Source: Muribaculaceae bacterium (GTDB lineage Bacteria > Bacteroidota > Bacteroidia > Bacteroidales > Muribaculaceae). Taken from it: a stretch of DNA of 56,781 bases. The position numbers and the translations under genes are program-made. Position 1 is the stretch's first letter. Each line of letters begins with the position of its first letter. This document shows, piece after piece, positions 23,463 to 32,453 of the stretch. The notes beneath the pieces were generated by a model, which saw only the letters and a list, made by a program, of their open reading frames with translations, did no database searches and was not told the DNA's origin. The stretch covers positions 1 to 56,781 of the forward strand of contig JAFRRT010000001.1 of assembly GCA_017427945.1 (NCBI GenBank). Direction: 5' to 3'.

Positions 23463-24119
23463 GCCCAGGCGCTTGAAGTCGTCAGGCAGGGGAGCGGTGA
23501 CGTCGATTTCATTGCCGCTCACAGGGTGGGTGAAACGTATGCGGTGAGCCTGCAGCGAGATCCCGCCGTCGGGGTTGCTGCGAGGTGCGCCATATTTCAG
23601 GTCGCCTTTAATGGGACAGCCGATGGCCGACAGCTGGGCCCTGATTTGGTGCTTGCGCCCGGTGATTAGGTCGATTTCCAACAGCCAGTAACGCTGACTG
23701 GCGGCAATGACACGGTAATTAAGCACCGCCTTTTGATGCCCTTCGCGAGGCACGATACTCACACGCGTCTTGTTGCCCTGCTCAACGCTCTTTAAGTAGT
23801 GCGTTAGCGTGTCCTCGTCTTTGGGGGGCTGGTTGCCGACAACAGCCCAATACGTCTTGTGGACTTCACCCTTGCGGAACAGCTCGTTCATGCGTGTCAG
23901 CCCTTTGCTTGTCTTTGCCATGACGACGAGCCCGCAAGTGGGGCGGTCGATACGGTGAGTGACTCCCAGGAACACGTTGCCGGGCTTGTCATATTTCTCT
24001 TTGATCCACGCCTTCACCGTGTCGATGAGCGTAGGGTCACCTGTGCGGTCTCCCTGCACCAGCTCGCCTGCGCGCTTGTTGACGATGATGATATGATTGT
24101 CCTCGTAAACTACTTCCAT
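23451..24119 (-). CDS. RluA-family RNA pseudouridine synthase
   Basis: A 222-residue enzyme of the RluA family that isomerises uridine to pseudouridine in rRNA or tRNA. The catalytic motif is HRIDRPTCGLVVMAK, with the Asp of HRxD as nucleophile; TCG replaces the more usual TSG. GRKHQIRAQL and QAHRIRFTHP are also conserved. The protein begins directly with the catalytic domain (VVYEDNHIIIVNKRAG) and lacks the N-terminal S4 RNA-binding domain found in RluC/RluD, as in several small RluA-type enzymes. The target site cannot be predicted. A -7-like element (24165-24158, minus) lies upstream without a clear -33. Confidence 0.9.
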   Translation of the reverse strand: MEVVYEDNHIIIVNKRAGELVQGDRTGDPTLIDTVKAWIKEKYDKPGNVFLGVTHRIDRPTCGLVVMAKTSKGLTRMNELFRKGEVHKTYWAVVGNQPPKDEDTLTHYLKSVEQGNKTRVSIVPREGHQKAVLNYRVIAASQRYWLLEIDLITGRKHQIRAQLSAIGCPIKGDLKYGAPRSNPDGGISLQAHRIRFTHPVSGNEIDVTAPLPDDFKRLGFEI

Positions 24120-24669
24120 GTCGTGCTAGGTGCCGCCCTGTTGTGGGAGCGGCAGTGCAAAGTTAATGACTTTCCTGCAAATATCGTCACTCCTGCAGCG
24201 AAAAAGTGCCGAAAAAACATCCGTCCAAACGCATCCCGACGAGGGCTCTGATAATAGTTTTTAAGTTGCTTTTTGTTTGCCATGTTTTGCGTGTCTAAAT
24301 ATCGATAAAAGTCTGAAAGACAAAGATTTGCGGAAATAATAGTTAATTTGCTGATTATCAGCTAGTTAGTAAAAACGCGATAGCAAAATGATAAAAAAGT
24401 GAAAAAAAATATAAACAAAGTCACATTATATTAAAAAAAAGACTTATCTTTGCGAGCCTGTCTTTTATTGATGTGGTGTTAAGAAACGAGAAACTGTAGA
24501 TAACCAATCCGTTGTATGGATAGTTCTCATATTTGAAGCAGCCTGTGACATCTGCCATTTAGGGGCTGTGTGGTTTTTTGAGTTTTTGAAGCCGAACATG
24601 ATGGAAAGATAGGAGCACCTTACCACAAGTAAACTTATAAAACATTAATAATTTATTAAACTAAAATTT
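24120..24669. other. Intergenic region and long leader before susC (550 bp)
   Basis: This AT-rich region divides the minus-strand pseudouridine synthase gene from the SusC operon. The left part holds a weak minus-strand -7-like element at 24158-24165 and A-rich tracts (24380-24440). A plus-strand -7 element lies at 24445-24452, leaving a leader of about 210 bases before susC. The leader contains GC-richer stretches (24535-24600) but no hairpin strong enough to name, and no credible gene or known riboswitch was recognised. Confidence 0.55.
24445..24452 (+). promoter_or_regulatory. Probable -7 element of the susC operon
   Basis: TATCTTTG matches the -7 consensus and is followed by GCGAGCC, but the -33 region is A-rich without TTG. 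This suggests a promoter that needs an activator or an alternative sigma factor. Confidence 0.45.
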
Positions 24670-27600
24670 ATGAGTCTTAAACATTTTCTACTGTTGCTCG
24701 TTATGGCATTTGCCACACTCGGCGTATCTGCGCAGGTGAGTGGTACAGTGTTTGACGAGAACGATGAACCTGTCATTGGAGCCTCAGTCGTTCAACAAAG
24801 CAACCCCAAGAACGGCGTGGCGACCGATTTTGACGGTCATTTTACTTTGAATGTGCCTGCCGGCACAAAAATTAAAGTCAGCTATGTGGGCTACGAGGAT
24901 GCCATTGTCAGCGCTAAGGCTGGCATGAAGATCGTCATGAAGCCCAAAGGCGAAATTCTTTCGGAAGTGGTTGTAACCGGTTATCAAAAGGTCGATAAAC
25001 GACTCTTCACCGGTGCTACCCAGAGCGTCGACGCCGAGAAGACAAAACTCTCGGGTGTTGCCGACGTCAGCCGTGGTCTTGAAGGCCGCGTCTCGGGTGT
25101 GCAGGTGCAGAACGTTTCCGGTACCTTCGGTACAGCCCCGAAGATCCGCGTGCGTGGTGCTACCTCTATCTACGGTAGCTCCAAGCCTCTGTGGGTTGTG
25201 GATGGTGTAGTCCTGGAGGACAACGTGGACATTAGTGCTGACGACCTCTCGTCGGGTGATGCCAACACGCTGATTGCATCGGCTGTTGCTGGTCTGAACG
25301 CCGACGATATTGAGAGCTTCCAGATTCTGAAGGACGGTTCGGCTACCTCAATTTATGGTGCCAAGGCTAACGCCGGTGTGATCGTTATCACGACCAAGAC
25401 CGGTCGCAAGGGTACGAGCTCAATCAACTATACTGGTGAGTTCACCTATCGCTTGAAGCCCAACTACCGTGACTTCAATATCTGTAACTCTCAAGAGCAG
25501 ATGAGTATCTTGCGCGAGATGGAGCAGAAGGGTTGGCTCGAGTATGCTAACCTGGTGAACAGCACCACTTCGGGTATCTATGGTCAGATGTACACCCTCA
25601 TGGATACCTACGATCCCGCAACCGGTCAATATGCTCTGCCCAACACCCAGAACGCCCGCAACCAATACTTGCGTGAGGCTGAGATGCGTAACACTAACTG
25701 GTTCGACCTGTTGTTCAACAACAACATCATGCAGAACCACTCTGTCAGCATTTCGGGTGGTACCGAGAAGGGCTCCTTCTACACTTCGGCATCTGTAATG
25801 ACCGACCCGGGATGGTACAAGAGCAGCCGCGTTGAGCGTTACACCTTTAACGCAAACGCCATCTATAACCTGACGGATCACATCCGCATCAAAATTTTGA
25901 ACAGCGACAGTTTCCGTGACCAAAAGGCTCCCGGTACTCTTAGCCAGAACGTCGACGTTGTGAACGGTGAAGTAAGGCGTGACTTTGATATCAACCCCTA
26001 CAGCTTCGCTTTGAACACTGCCCGTACCGTTGACCCCACTCAGCGTTATGTCCGCAACTACACAACGTTTAATATCTTTGACGAGTTGGAGAGCAACTAC
26101 ATCGACCTGAACGTGACCGACCTTAAGTTCCAGGGTGAGTTGAATATCAAGCCCATCATCAAACAGGATCAGTCACTCGAGTTCAACCTCTTGGGTTCAA
26201 TGCGTGTTGCAACCACCGAGCAGAACCACTATGTGCTCGATAACAGTAACCAGGCAATGGCCTATCGCGCTGGTATCGACCCCGAGAACGCTATCATCCG
26301 TTCGTCTAACTCTTACCTCTACACCGACCCCGATGTTGCCAACGCCTTGCCCGAGACCGTTCTTGACAAGGGTGGTATGTTGTTCTACAACAAGAACCAC
26401 AACAAGACCTTCACGTTCCGTGCTTCAGGTCAGTATATGAAGGACTTCAACAACGGCAACCACATCATCAACCTGTTTGCCGGTATGGAGGCTATCCGTT
26501 TCGATCGCTTCAGTGAGGCGTTCGACGCTTGGGGCATCGTTTATGCCAATGGTAACCTGCCGTTCACCAATTACAAACTCTTCAAGCAGATGCAGGAGGA
26601 GAACGGTTCATACTTCAGCGTTGGTGAATATCACCGTCGTGACATGGCCTACTTCGCTAACCTCAACTATGCGTTGCTGGGCCGCTACATCTTGAATGGA
26701 ACGCTGCGTTATGAGGGCTCCAACCAGATGGGCCGCACCTCGCAGAGTCGCTGGCTCCCCACCTGGAACGTATCGGCTGCTTGGAATATCTATGACGAGC
26801 CGTTCTTCCAGAACTGGGCAATCAGCAAGAAGACACTTACCTATGCCAAGTTGCGTCTGAGCTATTCGCTGACCGCCGAGAGTGGTCCTACCAGCGTGGC
26901 TAACGCCGAGGCATTGTACTATCCCACTCGTCCCTGGCGCCAGGAGATCAGCACCTACGAGATGGCTCTCCAGCTGTCTGGTCTTGGCAACAGCGAGTTG
27001 ACTTATGAGAAGAAGCATGAGTTCGACCTTGGTGTTGACCTCGGTTTCCTCTACAACCGTATCAACTTGGTATTTGACTGGTACTTCCGCAACAACTTCG
27101 ACCTGATTGGTCTTATCCGTACCCAGGGTGTCGGTGGTGACACCAACAAGTATGGTAACGTTGCCGAGATGAAGTCACACGGTATTGAGTTTACCCTCTC
27201 GTCACGCAACATCGAGCCCTCACGTGCTGGCGGCTTCGCTTGGAGCACCGACTGGACATTCTCGTATGCTGTGACCGAGATTACCAAGCTGCAGTCTCGT
27301 TCACGCGTTATCGACCTCGTGACCGGTAATGGTTTCCCCTTGCAGGGTTATCCTCACCGTGCCATCTTCTCGATTCCCTACGCTGGTCTTGATGAGCATG
27401 GTCTGCCTCTGGTTTACGATGAGACGGGTGCCATCTCCAACACCGGTTTGAACTTCCAGGAGTTTGAGAACCTGGGCTTCCTCAAGTATGAGGGACCGGT
27501 TGACCCGACTATCACTGGTGGTTTTGGTAACAACTTTGACTGGAAGGGCTTCCACCTGAACGTGTTCATGACTTACTCGTTCGGTAACAAGCTTCGCCTC

Positions 27601-28020
27601 GATCCTACTTTCTCATACGGCTATAGTGACCTCACCTCGTTCACCAAGGACTTCAAGAACCGTTGGGTATTGCCCGGTGATGAGGCCGTGACCGACATTC
27701 CCGCGATTGCATCGCGCCGTCAGGTTTACTCAAACAACTATCTGGGTATGGCTTACAATGCTTACAACTACAGCACTGTTCGCATCGCCGATGGTGGTTT
27801 CATTCGCCTGAAAGAGGTTGCATTGACCTATGATATCCCCAAGACGTTGATTTCACGCCTTCGTCTGACCACAGCTTCTGTGAAGCTCGCTGCGACCAAC
27901 ATCTGTCTGCTCTATGCCGACAAGAAACTCAATGGTCAGGATCCCGAGTTCTTCAACAGTGGTGGTGTTGCATCGCCCAACCCCAAGCAGTTCACTTTGA
28001 CCCTGCGTCTGGGCATGTAA
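24670..28020 (+). CDS. SusC/RagA-family TonB-linked outer-membrane transporter
   Basis: A 1116-residue outer-membrane beta-barrel that imports bound substrate with TonB energy and is capped by its SusD partner. It has a signal peptide (1-21, ending GVSA), a carboxypeptidase-regulatory-like domain (about 22-95; GTVFDENDEPVIGASV, VSYVGYE), a plug domain (GLEGRVSGVQV, IRVRGATSIYG, LKDGSATSIYGAKANAGV) and a long barrel ending in TLTLRLGM with the terminal aromatic/hydrophobic pattern. It lacks the N-terminal STN domain that would signal to an anti-sigma factor. Substrate is unknown; the downstream metallopeptidase hints at peptides. susD follows after 44 bp. Confidence 0.95.
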   Translation: MSLKHFLLLLVMAFATLGVSAQVSGTVFDENDEPVIGASVVQQSNPKNGVATDFDGHFTLNVPAGTKIKVSYVGYEDAIVSAKAGMKIVMKPKGEILSEVVVTGYQKVDKRLFTGATQSVDAEKTKLSGVADVSRGLEGRVSGVQVQNVSGTFGTAPKIRVRGATSIYGSSKPLWVVDGVVLEDNVDISADDLSSGDANTLIASAVAGLNADDIESFQILKDGSATSIYGAKANAGVIVITTKTGRKGTSSINYTGEFTYRLKPNYRDFNICNSQEQMSILREMEQKGWLEYANLVNSTTSGIYGQMYTLMDTYDPATGQYALPNTQNARNQYLREAEMRNTNWFDLLFNNNIMQNHSVSISGGTEKGSFYTSASVMTDPGWYKSSRVERYTFNANAIYNLTDHIRIKILNSDSFRDQKAPGTLSQNVDVVNGEVRRDFDINPYSFALNTARTVDPTQRYVRNYTTFNIFDELESNYIDLNVTDLKFQGELNIKPIIKQDQSLEFNLLGSMRVATTEQNHYVLDNSNQAMAYRAGIDPENAIIRSSNSYLYTDPDVANALPETVLDKGGMLFYNKNHNKTFTFRASGQYMKDFNNGNHIINLFAGMEAIRFDRFSEAFDAWGIVYANGNLPFTNYKLFKQMQEENGSYFSVGEYHRRDMAYFANLNYALLGRYILNGTLRYEGSNQMGRTSQSRWLPTWNVSAAWNIYDEPFFQNWAISKKTLTYAKLRLSYSLTAESGPTSVANAEALYYPTRPWRQEISTYEMALQLSGLGNSELTYEKKHEFDLGVDLGFLYNRINLVFDWYFRNNFDLIGLIRTQGVGGDTNKYGNVAEMKSHGIEFTLSSRNIEPSRAGGFAWSTDWTFSYAVTEITKLQSRSRVIDLVTGNGFPLQGYPHRAIFSIPYAGLDEHGLPLVYDETGAISNTGLNFQEFENLGFLKYEGPVDPTITGGFGNNFDWKGFHLNVFMTYSFGNKLRLDPTFSYGYSDLTSFTKDFKNRWVLPGDEAVTDIPAIASRRQVYSNNYLGMAYNAYNYSTVRIADGGFIRLKEVALTYDIPKTLISRLRLTTASVKLAATNICLLYADKKLNGQDPEFFNSGGVASPNPKQFTLTLRLGM

Positions 28021-28064
28021 TTGTTGTTCGACATGATTACACATTATTAAATATATAGAAGATT

Positions 28065-29816
28065 ATGAAACTACGTTATAAAATTTTCTTTATTGCATTA
28101 GCGCTTATCGGACTGAGCTCCTGTAAGGACTTCCTTGAGAAGGTGCCCGATACCCGTGTTTATCTGGTGAACCTTGACCAGCTTGAGCAGCTGCTCGTTA
28201 CTGGTTACACCTTGAACAACTATGCGTTGGTGGGTGAGATGTCAAGTGACAATGTCGTGGACAACAACTCACCGAGTGATGAAGGTGTGCGTTATCACCT
28301 GAGCTCCTATGACCAGTTCGATGAGCAGGTTTATGCTTGGGAGGACGTGGATCTCGATATCAGCGACAGCGACTCACCCTCTGGTGTGTGGAGCGGTTGC
28401 TATGCCGCCATTGCTGCTGCCAATGCCGTACTCGAGAAACTCGATGAGTTTGAAGAGGCCGGCGAGATTGAAGGTGAAGCTCTCACCGCTAATGACCGTG
28501 CCCGCATGGATGCCATCAGGGGTGAGGCCTACATGATTCGTGCCTATCACCACTACATCCTGGCGCAGATTTTCTGCATGCCTTACCGTGGTCCGGAAAT
28601 CAGCAAGACCCTTCCCGGTATTCCTTATGCAACCAAGCCTGAGACAGAGCTTGACCCGAAGTATGACCGTGGTACCCTGCAGGAGACCTATGACAAGATC
28701 GAGGCCGACCTGCTCCTGGGTTTGAAGTATGTCACTGAGGATTTCTATGAGGTACCCAAGTACCACTTCAATATTGCATCTTCTAACGCCTTTGCTGCAC
28801 GTTTCTACACCGTGAAGCGTGAGTATGACAAGGTGGTTGAGTATGCAACCGCTGCATTCAAGGGCAATGACCCCAGCACCATGCGTAACGACTTCTGGGA
28901 TCAGACCGATTTCTACTACTACAGCGATATCGCTCGCTACTACAGCAGTATTGAGCGTCCCGGTAACTTCATGATGATTGGTACCTACAGCACTTGGGAC
29001 CGTCGTTTCTATGGCTACCGCTTCTCTTGCAACCGTGATGCCCTGCGTGGCTCTATCCAGGGTCCTGGCCCGTCATGGAAGAACTGCATCTGGTCTTACC
29101 GCAATGGTAAGGACAAAATCTCCTTCGCTATGATGCCTTGCTACCAGTACTTCTGTGCAAGTGCAGGTTTGGAATATGGCGCATTCTTCGTGGGTAACTG
29201 CTTCGAACAGTTTGAGTACACCGATAAGGTGGCTGGTATTGGTTATGTTCACATGGTACGTCCCGAGTTCACCAGTCAGGAGACCATTCTGCTCCGTGCC
29301 GAGGCTAACATCTTCCTGGGCAATCTCGAGGCAGCTTTCGAGGACCTGTACCTGTGGAACCATGAGCACTTGCTGCTTGATGAGTCCCGCAATTACCAGA
29401 TGACCGAGCTTTCTGAAGATCAGATCTTGAGCTTCTACAGCTATTATGACGACCCCAACCGCAAAGATCCGGGCTTCGGTATTGTTAAGAAGTTCCACAT
29501 CGATGAGGTTTGCCCGAGTGACAAGTATCATCTCACACAGGAGATCGAGCCTTACATGCAGTGCATCCAGCACTTCCGTCGCATCCAGATGATTCACCTG
29601 GGTAACCGTTGGTTCGATATCAAGCGTTATGGCTTCACCATCACCCACAAGATGGGCATCAGTGATGTTTATACCCTTGATGTGCTTGACCCGCGCTACG
29701 CTATCCAGATTCCGAACGAGGTAGTAGGTGCAGGTTTGGATCCCAACCCCCGTGCGACTGTAAAGCCCGAGAACAGCCTTGTTGTGAACAAGGACGCCTA
29801 TGTTCGTTACAACTAA
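28065..29816 (+). CDS. SusD/RagB-family substrate-binding lipoprotein
   Basis: A 583-residue surface lipoprotein with a lipobox ending LIGLSSC (Cys20) and the SusD fold: N-terminal helical TPR-like region (YNNY/NVLEKL helices), the motif GEAYMIRAYHHYILAQIF, and the C-terminal conserved HFRRIQMIHLGNRWFDIKRYG. It forms the lid over the SusC channel and captures substrate at the cell surface. It lies 44 bp after susC and 16 bp before the metallopeptidase gene, so all are co-transcribed. Confidence 0.94.
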   Translation: MKLRYKIFFIALALIGLSSCKDFLEKVPDTRVYLVNLDQLEQLLVTGYTLNNYALVGEMSSDNVVDNNSPSDEGVRYHLSSYDQFDEQVYAWEDVDLDISDSDSPSGVWSGCYAAIAAANAVLEKLDEFEEAGEIEGEALTANDRARMDAIRGEAYMIRAYHHYILAQIFCMPYRGPEISKTLPGIPYATKPETELDPKYDRGTLQETYDKIEADLLLGLKYVTEDFYEVPKYHFNIASSNAFAARFYTVKREYDKVVEYATAAFKGNDPSTMRNDFWDQTDFYYYSDIARYYSSIERPGNFMMIGTYSTWDRRFYGYRFSCNRDALRGSIQGPGPSWKNCIWSYRNGKDKISFAMMPCYQYFCASAGLEYGAFFVGNCFEQFEYTDKVAGIGYVHMVRPEFTSQETILLRAEANIFLGNLEAAFEDLYLWNHEHLLLDESRNYQMTELSEDQILSFYSYYDDPNRKDPGFGIVKKFHIDEVCPSDKYHLTQEIEPYMQCIQHFRRIQMIHLGNRWFDIKRYGFTITHKMGISDVYTLDVLDPRYAIQIPNEVVGAGLDPNPRATVKPENSLVVNKDAYVRYN

Positions 29817-29832
29817 TAATGAAAAAAACGTC

Positions 29833-30966
29833 ATGAAAAAGATTAAATATTATATTTCAGCGTTACTGCTTGTGGCTGTTACCGCCATGTCGCTCTCTTC
29901 ATGCAGTGAGGAAAAATTGGGTGACACCATCTTCCCTGATGTTGATGAGTCGCTTGACCCCACATCCTATTCATATCAGCTTGACAAATTCCTCAGGACC
30001 AATTACCTGGAGAAATACAATCTGACGTTCCTGTACAAGATGCCGGACATCAGCACCAACATGAACTACAATCTGGTTCCTGCAACTTATTCCAACTCAG
30101 TTGACTTGGCAGTTCTTTGCAAGCATTTGTGGTTCGATGTTTATGACGAGGTTGCAGGTGAGGAATTCCTCAAGACCTACGGACCCCGCATCATCCTGTT
30201 GATTGGTTCACCCGCTATCAACCCCACATCGGGTAGTGAGACCGTTGGTCTTGCCGAGGGTGGTATCAAGATTTCGTTGTTCAAGGTGAATTCCATGAAC
30301 ATCAATGACTTCAACACGATGAACGAACTTTATTTCCATACGATGCACCACGAGTTCGCTCACATCCTGCATCAGACCAAGACCTATCCTTCAGAGTTTA
30401 ACACCATCTCGGTTGGTCGCTATGATGTCAACAACTGGCAGTATCGTGGCAACGAGGTGAACTCATTGGGATTTGTTACCAGCTATGCATCGAGTGAGTA
30501 TCGTGAGGACTTCGCCGAGACCATCGCTTGCTTCATCGTTTACACCGACACTCAGTGGAACAGGATGATGGAGCTTGCATCGCGTGGTTGGGCAACCGCC
30601 GCCAGTGATGATGACCTGGATGCCGTATATTACAGCTTCTACTATTATCCCAATAATGACGCCGAGCAGGATCTCGTTTATGCCGAGGAACGCTATGTTG
30701 TTACTGTAACCGATGAGGATGGTACCGTCCACAAGTATTATCGCAATGATCGTGATAAAGACGGTAACCGCATCGTTGTCTATGATGTAGAGGACAAGGA
30801 CGGCATCGATGGATCTGAGGCTATCCTCCAGAAAGTGCAGATCGCTCGTGAGTGGTTCCGCACTGCATGGAATGTTGACCTTGATGCATTGCGTGAAGAG
30901 GTACAGACTCGTCAGGCATCTTATGACATCAACACTCTGCGCAAGTGGGTCTATGACCTTCAATAA
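29833..30966 (+). CDS. Zinc metallopeptidase lipoprotein linked to SusCD import
   Basis: The start at 29833 gives a lipoprotein signal (MKKIKYYISALLLVAVTAMS, lipobox Cys24); starting at 29800 would overlap susD and bury the signal. The 377-residue product has the zinc motif HEFAH (His173, Glu174, His177), with REDFAETIACF downstream as a likely third-ligand region. It matches the family of substrate-import-associated zinc metallohydrolase lipoproteins (Peptidase_Mx1-like) that regularly sit behind SusC/SusD pairs. It probably trims peptides or an ester/amide substrate at the surface. The true substrate is unknown. Confidence 0.88.
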   Translation: MKKIKYYISALLLVAVTAMSLSSCSEEKLGDTIFPDVDESLDPTSYSYQLDKFLRTNYLEKYNLTFLYKMPDISTNMNYNLVPATYSNSVDLAVLCKHLWFDVYDEVAGEEFLKTYGPRIILLIGSPAINPTSGSETVGLAEGGIKISLFKVNSMNINDFNTMNELYFHTMHHEFAHILHQTKTYPSEFNTISVGRYDVNNWQYRGNEVNSLGFVTSYASSEYREDFAETIACFIVYTDTQWNRMMELASRGWATAASDDDLDAVYYSFYYYPNNDAEQDLVYAEERYVVTVTDEDGTVHKYYRNDRDKDGNRIVVYDVEDKDGIDGSEAILQKVQIAREWFRTAWNVDLDALREEVQTRQASYDINTLRKWVYDLQ

Positions 30967-30995
30967 TGTTTCACCTTTAATACGATGAAAATAAA

Positions 30996-32357
30996 ATGAA
31001 GAAGTTTTTAAATATTTCATTGTTGACGCTTGTGGCAATTTCATCACTGTCGTTGGTGTCTTGCAAGAATGAGGTTGACAATATCTTTGATGAAGATGCC
31101 ATTGCACGTCTGGATAAGGCTAAAGCGGAGTATTCTGATATTCTTACCAGCAACGGCGGCAAGTGGCAGTTGGAGTATTTCGCCAACTCTAATGAGCAGG
31201 GTTACATTTACCTGATGACGTTCTCTCCTGACGGTTCTGTGACCATTTCGGGTAACAATAAGTGGATCAATTATGTTCAGACTGGTTCGAACAATGCTCC
31301 CGCTTATGGTAGCGAAGTGTCGATGTGGGAAGTTATTGCCGATAATGGCCCCGTGTTGACCTTCAACACCTACAACAGGTATTTCCACTTGTTTGCTGAT
31401 CCTTATGATATCCCCAGTGTCGGTGGTGCTACTTCCGATGACGATGTCAATGAGAACGGTTATGGTCATGAGGGCGACTATGAGTTTGACATCATGAAGT
31501 ATTCAGGTGACACCCTATATCTCACTGGTAAGAAGTACAACCTGAACATGATTATGACGCGTGTGCCCGCTTCGGTTGACGATGAGGTTTACATGAGTGA
31601 GGTAGTGGCTATGGCCGACTCGTTCTTCAATGCCAAGGTGCCTCATGTTTACATCAACCTGCCTAACGGTGTACGTTGGATTGTAAAGAACGGCTCGACC
31701 AGTATCTTGAAGATGTTCCGTGAGGATGCCGACGAGATCTCGACTGCCGAGACTCATAACGTCATCATCACCCATGACGGTCTGTCCTTCATGAATCCGT
31801 TAACCATCGACGGTTTTACGATTCAGAACTTCATCCGTCAGTCTGATGGCTCGTTGCTTTGTCGCGATGACATGCAGACGACAATGACCGCCGATCCGTT
31901 GTCAACGATGATAACCAACACCAATTTGATTTGGCAGTCTAAACTGACTCAAGGCTCTCTTGTAGGAGGTCGATATGATGAGTTGATTGGACAGCTCGCC
32001 AGCGAGTTGAAGGCCTACAATAAATCGACGCTCAACTTTGCGCAGATTGCCTATGACGCAGCATTGTCCTGCTATGTGCTCTCGTTTAATGTGAAGAAGG
32101 GTACCGTTAAGTACAATCCTTCCTTCTATTTTACGATGACTCCTTCAGGTGACAATCAGGTGAAGTTGTCGTTTGCTGCCGAGGGTGACACCTATGGCGA
32201 GCGCTATGCAACCAACTGTCCTGCAATGCGTACCTTTGTCAATTCCTTGGGATCAACAACGATTGACTTGAGCGCTAATTCACTGCTGGCTCCGGTGAAC
32301 ATGAAGTTTGCCGAGAACGGCAATGCCAACAACTTCGTGATCTGGAGTCTCCAGTAA
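30996..32357 (+). CDS. DUF4302 lipoprotein
   Basis: A 453-residue lipoprotein (lipobox SLVSC, Cys23) whose N-terminal half matches DUF4302: a helix (DEDAIARLDKAKAEYSDIL) followed by GKWQLEYFANSNEQGYIYLM and FSPDGSVTISG, then a beta-rich body. It occurs with SusC, SusD and the zinc metallopeptidase lipoprotein in Bacteroidetes loci and is thought to be a surface accessory or binding protein. No catalytic motif was seen. It lies 29 bp after the metallopeptidase gene. Confidence 0.85.
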   Translation: MKKFLNISLLTLVAISSLSLVSCKNEVDNIFDEDAIARLDKAKAEYSDILTSNGGKWQLEYFANSNEQGYIYLMTFSPDGSVTISGNNKWINYVQTGSNNAPAYGSEVSMWEVIADNGPVLTFNTYNRYFHLFADPYDIPSVGGATSDDDVNENGYGHEGDYEFDIMKYSGDTLYLTGKKYNLNMIMTRVPASVDDEVYMSEVVAMADSFFNAKVPHVYINLPNGVRWIVKNGSTSILKMFREDADEISTAETHNVIITHDGLSFMNPLTIDGFTIQNFIRQSDGSLLCRDDMQTTMTADPLSTMITNTNLIWQSKLTQGSLVGGRYDELIGQLASELKAYNKSTLNFAQIAYDAALSCYVLSFNVKKGTVKYNPSFYFTMTPSGDNQVKLSFAAEGDTYGERYATNCPAMRTFVNSLGSTTIDLSANSLLAPVNMKFAENGNANNFVIWSLQ

Positions 32358-32370
32358 TATGTAACTTCCT

Positions 32371-32410
32371 GCCGAGGGCATTGCTCCAGCTTTTAGAGCA
32401 ATGCCCCGGC
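32371..32410 (+). terminator. Strong hairpin between the DUF4302 gene and the dockerin-tailed gene
   Basis: An 11-bp perfect stem (32376-32386 with 32396-32406), extended by 4 bp across a single bulged A (32371-32374 with 32407-32410), and a 9-base loop. The next bases are TAAAATAG, so there is no proper U-tract; attenuation or mRNA protection is as likely as full termination. Confidence 0.65.
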
Positions 32411-32453
32411 TAAAATAGAAATACATTTTTTATTAACATAATAATCATTATTT

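Noticed and set aside
24460-24669. Known riboswitch in the susC leader
   Set aside because: No conserved riboswitch core (such as THF, cobalamin, TPP or SAM type) could be recognised by eye; only unremarkable short pairings.
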